From assembly GCA_023388675.1 (NCBI GenBank), contig JAEWFU010000210.1, positions 1-8,603 of the forward strand: a DNA stretch of 8,603 nt, in the 5' to 3' direction. The notes below the pieces were generated by a model that saw nothing but the letters and a program-made list of their open reading frames with translations, was not told the DNA's origin and made no database searches. Shown here in pieces: positions 1 through 8,603 of the stretch. A program made the translations under genes and the position numbers. Numbering within the stretch: the stretch's first letter is position 1; each line of letters opens with the position of its first letter. Source of the DNA: Pseudomonadota bacterium (GTDB lineage: Bacteria > Pseudomonadota > Alphaproteobacteria > Rhizobiales > Rhizobiaceae).

Positions 1-797
1 TCCATAAAGGTCGAAATGAAGAAATAGGAATGGTCGTAGCCTTCGCGCATGTTCAGCGACAGCGGAATGCCGGCCTTGCGGCAGGCATCCTCGAACAGCC
101 AGGGGCGCAGGCCCTCGTCGAGGAAGCCGTCGGTTGTGCCCTGATCGATCAGGAACTCGGGAAAACGCGCGCCGTCCTCCACCAGCGCGCAGGCATCATA
201 GGTCCGCCAAGCCGCCTCGTCCTTGCCGAGATATTTCTCGAGCGCGGGTTTCGACCAGCCTGCCGTCGAGGGCTGCACGATCGGCGCGAACGCGGACGCC
301 GAGCGGAAGCGGTCAGCGTGTTTCAGGGCAATGGTCAGCGCGCCATGGCCGCCCATCGAGTGGCCGAATATGCCCTGGCGCTCCATGTCGGCGGGAAATT
401 CGCTCGCGATCAGCGCCGGCAATTCCTGCGTGACATAGGAATACATCCGGTAATTCTTGGAATAGGGCGTCTCGGTCGCGTCGACGTAGAAGCCGGCGCC
501 GGAGCCGAACTGCCAGTTGTCCTTCTCGTCGGGCACGGCTTCGCCGCGCGGGCTGGTGTCGGGGCAGACGACGATCAGGCCGAGTTCGGCCGCGAGCTGC
601 CGGTATTCGCCCTTGTCCATCACGTTCTGGTGCGTGCAGGTCAGACCCGAGAGGTACCAGAGCACGGGCAAAGGGCCTTGCGCCGCCTGCGGCGGCACGA
701 AGACGGCGAAGGTCATGTCACAGGCGCAGGTCTCGGAGGCGTGGGAGTAAACGCCCTGGACGCCGCCATGGGAGAGGGAGGTGGAGATGGTTTTCAT
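1..797 (-). CDS. fghA: S-formylglutathione hydrolase, C-terminus cut by window edge
   Basis: This cytosolic serine esterase of the esterase D / FrmB family hydrolyses S-formylglutathione to formate and glutathione. It is the second step of glutathione-dependent formaldehyde detoxification. About 265 residues are visible from the ATG at 797, and the family is usually near 278, so only the last dozen or so are lost. The alpha/beta-hydrolase triad can be read directly: Ser147 in the nucleophile elbow GHSMGG, Asp223 in DQGTTDGF, and His256 in YDHSYFF. The family block YLSGLTCTHQN (residues 48-58, with the conserved Cys54) and SPRGEAVPDE (82-91) are also present. A weak GGAA lies about 8 bases before the ATG. 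Upstream on the same strand is a DUF188 gene, 92 bases away. The pathway partner frmA is about 2.4 kb upstream on the same strand. The family call is secure; the substrate follows from the family. Confidence 0.95.
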   Translation of the reverse strand, partial: MKTISTSLSHGGVQGVYSHASETCACDMTFAVFVPPQAAQGPLPVLWYLSGLTCTHQNVMDKGEYRQLAAELGLIVVCPDTSPRGEAVPDEKDNWQFGSGAGFYVDATETPYSKNYRMYSYVTQELPALIASEFPADMERQGIFGHSMGGHGALTIALKHADRFRSASAFAPIVQPSTAGWSKPALEKYLGKDEAAWRTYDACALVEDGARFPEFLIDQGTTDGFLDEGLRPWLFEDACRKAGIPLSLNMREGYDHSYFFISTFM

Positions 798-849
798 GGG
801 CTAGGTTCCAGCAATTCTGTTTGGATGGAGAGGTTTGCAGCGAGCGGCT

Positions 850-883
850 CATCTGGCCTGGGCGCCGCGAGGTCGCCCAGATG
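850..883 (-). terminator. Candidate hairpin terminator after the DUF188 gene
   Basis: An inverted repeat starts 6 bases after the stop codon of the DUF188 gene. CTGGGCG (858-864) pairs with CGCCCAG (874-880) around a 9-base loop. In a competing fold, CATCTGG (850-856) pairs with CCAGATG (877-883). The position suits the end of the lipoprotein-yaiI transcript. No T run follows on the minus strand, so it is either a weak intrinsic terminator or an mRNA 3' stabiliser. The rest of the 798-889 gap holds only the leader of fghA, with no convincing promoter. Confidence 0.35.
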
Positions 884-889
884 ATATCA

Positions 890-1351
890 TCATCCCTCGG
901 CGGCAGCTTTCATCGCGCGGCGCACCGTCTGGTCGAGCGCCGACAGGAAGGCGGAGCGGTCGCGCGCCGAGAAACCGGGATTGAAGCCCCTGATCTCGCC
1001 GGTCTCACGCAAATGCTGTTTCAGGTCGCGCATGGCAACCGCCATGCCGATCGACTCCGGCGTGAACGGCCGCCCTGTCGGGCCGAGAACGTGGACGCCG
1101 AGCGGCACGAGGCGCGCGGCCAGCGGTACGTCCGCCGTGATCGCTATGTCGTTGTGCGAGGCATTTTCCACGATCCAGTCGTCGGCCGCGTCCGCACCCT
1201 TGGAGACCACGACGTTGCGGATCATCGGATCGCGAGAGGGGCGCAGGCCGCCATTCGACACGAAAGTCACCACGAGATCGTGGCGGGCCGCGACCTTCAC
1301 CACCTCGTCCTTGACCGGACAGGCATCGGCATCGACGAATATCTGCGGCAT
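890..1351 (-). CDS. yaiI: YaiI/YqxD family protein (DUF188)
   Basis: This is a small cytosolic protein of 153 residues, the usual length for the DUF188 / YaiI-YqxD family. The family is widespread and has a PIN-like fold, but its biochemical role is not established. The N-terminal signature IFVDADACPVK (residues 4-14, with Asp7, Asp9 and Cys11) is the family hallmark. It is followed by the acidic ITADVPLAA segment (71-79) and the C-terminal block with FTPESI and AMRDLKQHLRETG (residues 96-118). The frame stays open upstream to 1555, but the start at 1351 is chosen because the family signature begins there. AAGGG also sits 5 bases before it, and an earlier start would overlap the preceding gene. 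Only 20 bases separate it from the lipoprotein gene, so the two are probably cotranscribed. The family assignment is firm; a nuclease or RNA-processing role would be speculation. Confidence 0.93.
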   Translation of the reverse strand: MPQIFVDADACPVKDEVVKVAARHDLVVTFVSNGGLRPSRDPMIRNVVVSKGADAADDWIVENASHNDIAITADVPLAARLVPLGVHVLGPTGRPFTPESIGMAVAMRDLKQHLRETGEIRGFNPGFSARDRSAFLSALDQTVRRAMKAAAEG

Positions 1352-1371
1352 GCTCGCCCTTGGCTGGTCGG

Positions 1372-2175
1372 CTATTCGGGCAGGTGACAGCGCACGAGGC
1401 TTGCGGCGGTGCCGCCGCCCGGCTGGCCTATCTCCAGCGTGTCGTCGTCCGGCATCGTCAGCATGATCTGGCGCTCCTCGGTGTCGCCTTCCGCGATACA
1501 GGAGGCTGCCAGGGTTGCCGAACCGCCCGACATCGCCGTCTCGTCGAAATTGCACACGCTTTCGTAACGGCGGATCGTCGTCGGCGTGATGACCGCCATC
1601 ATTTCCACCGGCTCCACGTCGATCGCACCGCAGGACGCGGCATCGCCGGCCCAGACGCCCACATAGGCGGGGCCAACGCCCGCCGGCCCGGCCCGCGCCG
1701 CGGCCCTTGTATCGGCGCGCAACTGGTCGGCCGGTGCGAGCGCTGCGCCCGGATCGCCGGGCGTCGTCTCGCCCTCGGTGCCGGATTCCTCGATCCTGCG
1801 CTGCAGCATCTCGACGCCGGACTCGAAATCGCGCAGGGCCTGCTTGCCGATCTCGTCCAGTGACGATCCGATTTCGCGCGCCACTTCTCCGGCCCGGTCG
1901 AGCGCCGGCCCGGCATCTTCAAGGAGGCGCTCGGTGCGTTCGCGGGCATCGCGCGCCAGCTCGCCGGCGCCCTGAAGGATCGCGTCGGCGCCTTCGCCGA
2001 TCTGGCGCACCGCGCGATCGGTTCGCTCTTCCTCGTCGGGTGCGGCCTGGGGGGCTTCGACCGTTGCCGGCGGTTCCTCAGCCTGGACCACCGTTTCCTG
2101 TTCCTCGCCGCATGCCGCAAGCGCCAGCAGTGAAATGCCGGCCAGCAGAAGCAGGCCCTTATTGCGGATTTTCAT
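1372..2175 (-). CDS. Putative lipoprotein with helical linker and a four-cysteine C-terminal domain
   Basis: This is a 267-residue envelope protein that I do not recognise by name. The N-terminus is a lipoprotein signal: basic MKIRNK, a hydrophobic stretch (residues 7-21), and the lipobox LAAC with the acylated cysteine at position 22. Residues 25-50 form an acidic, proline-rich spacer. Residues 51-131 are strongly charged and heptad-like, rich in E, R and A, and are probably a long amphipathic helix or coiled coil. After a disordered linker (132-168), a compact domain of about 95 residues begins at YVGVWAG (171-177). It contains Cys182, Cys208, Cys226 and Cys263, which could form two disulphides in the periplasm, and segments that look like beta strands. 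The only start considered is the ATG at 2175, which fits the signal peptide; the ribosome site is weak. DUF188 follows after 20 bases. A role in envelope structure or stress is only a guess. Confidence 0.82.
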   Translation of the reverse strand: MKIRNKGLLLLAGISLLALAACGEEQETVVQAEEPPATVEAPQAAPDEEERTDRAVRQIGEGADAILQGAGELARDARERTERLLEDAGPALDRAGEVAREIGSSLDEIGKQALRDFESGVEMLQRRIEESGTEGETTPGDPGAALAPADQLRADTRAAARAGPAGVGPAYVGVWAGDAASCGAIDVEPVEMMAVITPTTIRRYESVCNFDETAMSGGSATLAASCIAEGDTEERQIMLTMPDDDTLEIGQPGGGTAASLVRCHLPE

Positions 2176-2280
2176 GATCTGGATCTCGCCCTTTGTCGCA
2201 AACGCCCTTCAAGCGTAAAATGCGCGGAGCCGCCGCGTGGTTCCCCTATGGCGGCGGATACAGGCCATGTCCAGCCCGCC
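2176..2280. other. Leader region of the lipoprotein gene
   Basis: This non-coding stretch probably carries the promoter of the lipoprotein-yaiI pair, because the repeat at 2281-2381 would tend to insulate it from the DUF1353 gene. No confident -35/-10 pair is visible. A 7-bp inverted repeat, CCGCCGC (2230-2236) with GCGGCGG (2251-2257), encloses a 14-base loop. It may be chance in such GC-rich sequence. Confidence 0.3.
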
Positions 2281-2322
2281 TAAAGCGCGTCGCGATCTTT
2301 CAGATTCGCGCTCCGCGCTTTA
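2281..2322. repeat. Palindromic intergenic repeat, first hairpin unit
   Basis: TAAAGCGCG (2281-2289) and CGCGCTTTA (2314-2322) are exact reverse complements. The inner parts CGCGATC and GATTCGCG continue the pairing imperfectly. From memory, this type of A/T-ended, CGCG-cored palindrome, followed by a CCCGAAACCGGTT unit, recurs between genes of Rhizobiales genomes. I cannot count copies here because only one is in the window. It lies between two minus-strand genes and may fold in RNA from either strand. Confidence 0.7.
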
Positions 2323-2336
2323 GCTTCCTGTTTTAC

Positions 2337-2381
2337 GCATGTCTTTGTCCCGAAACCGGTTCCCGCTTTCGGGAGACGTGC
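2337..2381. repeat. Palindromic intergenic repeat, second hairpin unit, possible terminator
   Basis: A long imperfect stem is visible. GCATGTCT (2337-2344) pairs with AGACGTGC (2374-2381) with one G-T type mismatch, and CCCGAAA (2349-2355) pairs exactly with TTTCGGG (2367-2373). The four bases TTGT bulge on the left arm. The loop includes the perfect palindrome AACCGGTT (2354-2361 counting the stem edge). On the minus strand the stem begins one base after the TAA stop of the DUF1353 gene, so it is well placed to end or protect that transcript. No T run follows. It forms one composite element with the unit at 2281-2322. Confidence 0.72.
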
Positions 2382-2382
2382 C

Positions 2383-3165
2383 TTAGCGCTCGGGAACGTC
2401 GATGCTGCCTTCAGGCACCGTCGCGTTCGCCAGCAGGGCCAGCGCCTCGATTTCCTCTTCCGTCGGCGCTTCGATCCGCACCGCATCTTCCAGCCGCCGG
2501 TAGTTCTCGGCTGTCGGAACCCTGCGGAACTCGGTGAGGGTCGCATATGTCACCGGATTTTCGATCTCGGCGATGCTCAACACCTCCTCGACCCGCCCTT
2601 GCACGGAGGTGCCGAGGCTTTCCTCCAGCGTGTACGATTCGAGCGTGGCGATCAGCGCGGGGGAGTTGTCGAAGCCCTCCACAGGGACTTCGGTGTTCAG
2701 TTCATTGAGTTCGTTTGTCGGCGCGCCGCAGGCGCCGGTGAACGCGGTGTAGGCCCTGACGGCCAGATATTTGCTGTATCGCTCGGGATTGGTGACCCCG
2801 TCGGCCTCCATGGCATCGCGAAACATGCGATGAACGTCCTCGGCCCTCTCGGTCCGCAGGTCGCAATAATGATCGTGAATCACGGAAGCGCGGCGATAGT
2901 TGCCGACGAAGGGCGAGCCGGCGAAGGTCCATAGCGCGCTGGGTATAGAGGCTCCGTCGATTTTGGCACCTCGGGGCACGCTCCAGACCCGGCCGGCCTT
3001 GTCCTTGAAGGATACGGCCGAGACAAGCTGCATCTGGCGATGTCGGTTGGTCGGATCGGAGAGCCAGCGGAACTCAAACGTTCCGCTGAACTGCGCGGAT
3101 GCCGGCATGCAAATCGTGCTGAGAACGGTCGAAGCGGCTGCAAGTACAATCCCGAGACGCCACAC
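2383..3165 (-). CDS. Exported DUF1353 protein with acidic C-terminal extension
   Basis: This is a 260-residue protein starting at GTG (3165), chosen because a strong GGGAGG sits 5 bases before it and a signal peptide follows directly. Residues 3-24 are hydrophobic and end in ASA|Q, a signal peptidase I type site, so a periplasmic location is inferred. The DUF1353 core spans about residues 45-150. It contains the family pattern WSVPRGAKIDGASIPSALW (61-79), then GSPFVGNYRRASVIHDHYC (83-101), with His97, Asp98, His99 and Cys101 clustered. DUF1353 has no established biochemical function; members occur in phages and in bacterial chromosomes. Residues about 155-260 are an acidic extension with many Glu and no recognised domain. 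The gene lies 76 bases downstream of frmA on the same strand, so read-through from frmA is possible. It is followed at once by the palindromic repeat. The domain call is good; the function is unknown. Confidence 0.88.
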   Translation of the reverse strand: MWRLGIVLAAASTVLSTICMPASAQFSGTFEFRWLSDPTNRHRQMQLVSAVSFKDKAGRVWSVPRGAKIDGASIPSALWTFAGSPFVGNYRRASVIHDHYCDLRTERAEDVHRMFRDAMEADGVTNPERYSKYLAVRAYTAFTGACGAPTNELNELNTEVPVEGFDNSPALIATLESYTLEESLGTSVQGRVEEVLSIAEIENPVTYATLTEFRRVPTAENYRRLEDAVRIEAPTEEEIEALALLANATVPEGSIDVPER

Positions 3166-3241
3166 CTCTGCCTCCCGCGCGTTTCAGCTTTCACCTCTGT
3201 CGCATCGATACCACATTTCGCCCAGCCGGTACATCACGCGG

Positions 3242-4369
<1,128 letters not shown>

Positions 4370-4529
4370 GGTAGGACTCCTGATTGCTGCCAGTTTAGAG
4401 GGTTTCCAGCCTTGCTATCCGACGCCAATGCGTAACACAACCAAGCAGATGCGACACTGGGTTGGACCTCGCTCGATCTTTGCCACAATGTTGGGCTTTG
4501 AGACTGTCGACCAGTCAAGGAGAATCGCC
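4370..4529. promoter_or_regulatory. Divergent promoter region between frmA and the META-domain gene
   Basis: These 160 bases must hold the start signals for both flanking genes. For the plus-strand gene a weak candidate is TTGGAC (4462-4467) with CACAAT (4484-4489) and a 16-base spacer. No good pair stands out for frmA. GACTG (4502-4506) and CAGTC (4512-4516) form a short near-palindrome around GTCGAC, just before the AAGGAG of the plus-strand gene (4518-4523). It could be an operator, but it is short enough to be chance. The region's role follows from the gene orientation; individual sites are tentative. Confidence 0.5.
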
Positions 4530-5318
4530 ATGTCGCGACCAGTATTCACGCGCCGCACGCTGCTGGCCCTGTCGGCCGGTGCGCTTGCCGCCGGTGCAGC
4601 AGCAGCCCGCGCCGACGCGCCCGACGCACAGGACCGGACGATCGAGGGCGATGTCCTCTATCGCGAGCGCATGGCGCTGCCGGCCGGCGCGCGCGTGAAG
4701 GTCGAGCTCGTCGATGTCTCTCTTGCCGATGCGCCTGCCACCGTCATCGCGCGCACCGAGATCGACAGTCCGACGGCGAGCCCCATTCCCTACAAGATCA
4801 GCTACGACCCGGCGCTGATCGAGCCGCGCAACAGCTATGCGCTGCAGGCGCGTATCGTCGATGGCGACAAGCTGATGTTCACCAACACGACCCGGCATAC
4901 GGTCCTTGCCGAGGGCGACGAGACCGGTCCGGCCGACATCTGGGTGCAGCGCGTCGCGGCGCAGCCGGAGGAGGCAGCGGCGGATTCGCCGGTCGGCACG
5001 TGGCTTGCCGAGGACATCCTCGGTGGCGGCGTCATCGACAACGCCCAGACGACGCTCGAAATCGCCGCCGACGGCAGGGCGTCCGGCCGCGGCGGCTGCA
5101 ACAGCTATGGCGGCACCGCCACGATCGACGGTGACAAGCTGTCCTTCAGCCCGGTCGTCGCCACGCAGATGGCCTGCGCCGAAGCGCTGATGAACCAGGA
5201 GCAGAAGTTCTTCGATGCGCTTGGCCGCGTGGCCGCCTTCCGCCTTGTCCCGGCCGAGCAGAAGCTGCTGCTGCTCGATGCCGAGGGCGAAACGCTGGTT
5301 CGCCTCGCCGCCATGTAG
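4530..5318 (+). CDS. Exported YbaY-like / META (HslJ-like) two-domain protein
   Basis: This is a 262-residue envelope protein. The start at 4530 is chosen because AAGGAG sits 8 bases upstream and a signal sequence follows; the frame is open further upstream but only as a shadow of frmA. The signal has TRRTLLAL (residues 7-14), a twin-arginine-like motif, then an Ala-rich core and an ARA|DA cleavage site near 28. There is no lipobox. Residues about 36-142 fit the YbaY / YscW-like fold (PF09619 type): IEGDVLYRERMALPAGARVKV opens it (38-58) and ISYDPALIEPRNSYALQARI follows (90-109). Residues about 153-262 are a META domain: VGTW, then GRGGCNSYGG (187-195 region, Cys190) and ATQMACAE (211-218, Cys216), then a helix with QKFFDAL. 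HslJ-type META proteins are linked to heat or novobiocin tolerance in E. coli, but the function here is unproven. Divergent from frmA. Confidence 0.88.
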   Translation: MSRPVFTRRTLLALSAGALAAGAAAARADAPDAQDRTIEGDVLYRERMALPAGARVKVELVDVSLADAPATVIARTEIDSPTASPIPYKISYDPALIEPRNSYALQARIVDGDKLMFTNTTRHTVLAEGDETGPADIWVQRVAAQPEEAAADSPVGTWLAEDILGGGVIDNAQTTLEIAADGRASGRGGCNSYGGTATIDGDKLSFSPVVATQMACAEALMNQEQKFFDALGRVAAFRLVPAEQKLLLLDAEGETLVRLAAM

Positions 5319-5321
5319 ACA

Positions 5322-5335
5322 CCGGCGTCCGCCGG
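5322..5335 (+). terminator. Small hairpin after the META-domain gene
   Basis: CCGGC (5322-5326) and GCCGG (5331-5335) pair around a four-base loop, starting three bases after the TAG stop. The stem is only 5 bp and no T run follows, so it is at best a weak terminator. The stronger inverted repeat at 5384-5415 may do this work instead. Confidence 0.25.
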
Positions 5336-5383
5336 CGATTGCATGTTGACGGCGGGCATGGACGGCCGATCGGGACTCGACGC

Positions 5384-5415
5384 GGCTGGCGCAATTGGAG
5401 ACTATTGCGCCAGCC
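5384..5415 (+). terminator. Perfect 12-bp inverted repeat upstream of dnaE (terminator or leader hairpin)
   Basis: GGCTGGCGCAAT (5384-5395) and ATTGCGCCAGCC (5404-5415) are exact reverse complements around the 8-base loop TGGAGACT. The stem is long and stable but is followed by CTCCCTTGAG rather than a T tract. It ends about 21 bases before the first possible dnaE start. It could terminate the META-gene transcript, or sit in the dnaE leader and affect its expression. A TTGACG (5346-5351) upstream resembles a -35 box but has no good -10 partner. The base pairing is certain; the role is not. Confidence 0.5.
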
Positions 5416-5436
5416 CTCCCTTGAGTCTTCGATTGG

Positions 5437-8603
<3,167 letters not shown>

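Noticed and set aside
30..884. A 284-codon open frame on the plus strand, opposite fghA
   Set aside because: The minus strand encodes a clear S-formylglutathione hydrolase with its full catalytic triad, so this frame is a shadow.
1352..1555. A 68-residue N-terminal extension of the DUF188 protein
   Set aside because: The frame is open, but the family begins at the ATG at 1351, which has a good ribosome site. The extension would overlap the lipoprotein gene and its translation is Arg-rich and unconserved in appearance.

Overview
This is a GC-rich chromosomal segment with the look of an alphaproteobacterium, most probably of the order Hyphomicrobiales (Rhizobiales), for example a Mesorhizobium-like member of Phyllobacteriaceae. 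That assignment is inference. It rests on base composition, the glutathione-dependent formaldehyde genes, a rhizobial-type palindromic intergenic repeat, and a DnaE1-type replicative polymerase. There is no sign of phage, plasmid, transposon, CRISPR or a new defence system. No tRNA or rRNA gene was seen. Seven protein genes fill almost all of the window, and every gap is shorter than 210 bases.

Left part, minus strand (1-4369). In transcription order there are five genes: S-(hydroxymethyl)glutathione dehydrogenase (frmA, 4369 to 3242), an exported DUF1353 protein (3165 to 2383), a lipoprotein with an unrecognised C-terminal domain (2175 to 1372), a YaiI/YqxD-family DUF188 protein (1351 to 890), and S-formylglutathione hydrolase (fghA, from 797, cut by the left edge). 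frmA and fghA encode consecutive steps of glutathione-dependent formaldehyde oxidation: S-hydroxymethylglutathione is oxidised to S-formylglutathione, which is then hydrolysed to formate and glutathione. Three genes with no evident link to this pathway lie between them. The lipoprotein and yaiI genes are only 20 bases apart and probably share a transcript. A two-hairpin palindromic repeat (2281-2381) follows the DUF1353 gene and probably separates it from the lipoprotein gene.

Middle (4370-5318). A 160-base divergent intergenic region separates frmA from a plus-strand gene. That gene encodes an exported protein with an N-terminal YbaY-like domain and a C-terminal META (HslJ-like) domain, behind a signal sequence with a twin arginine.

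Right part, plus strand (5319-8603). A 118-base gap holds a perfect 12-bp inverted repeat. It is followed by dnaE, the catalytic alpha subunit of DNA polymerase III, which is open to the right edge with about 1053 residues visible. The catalytic aspartates are intact, while the PHP domain appears to have lost metal ligands, as in E. coli.

Overall this is an ordinary housekeeping region. The points most worth a second look are the palindromic repeat, the hairpin in front of dnaE, and the three poorly characterised envelope proteins.
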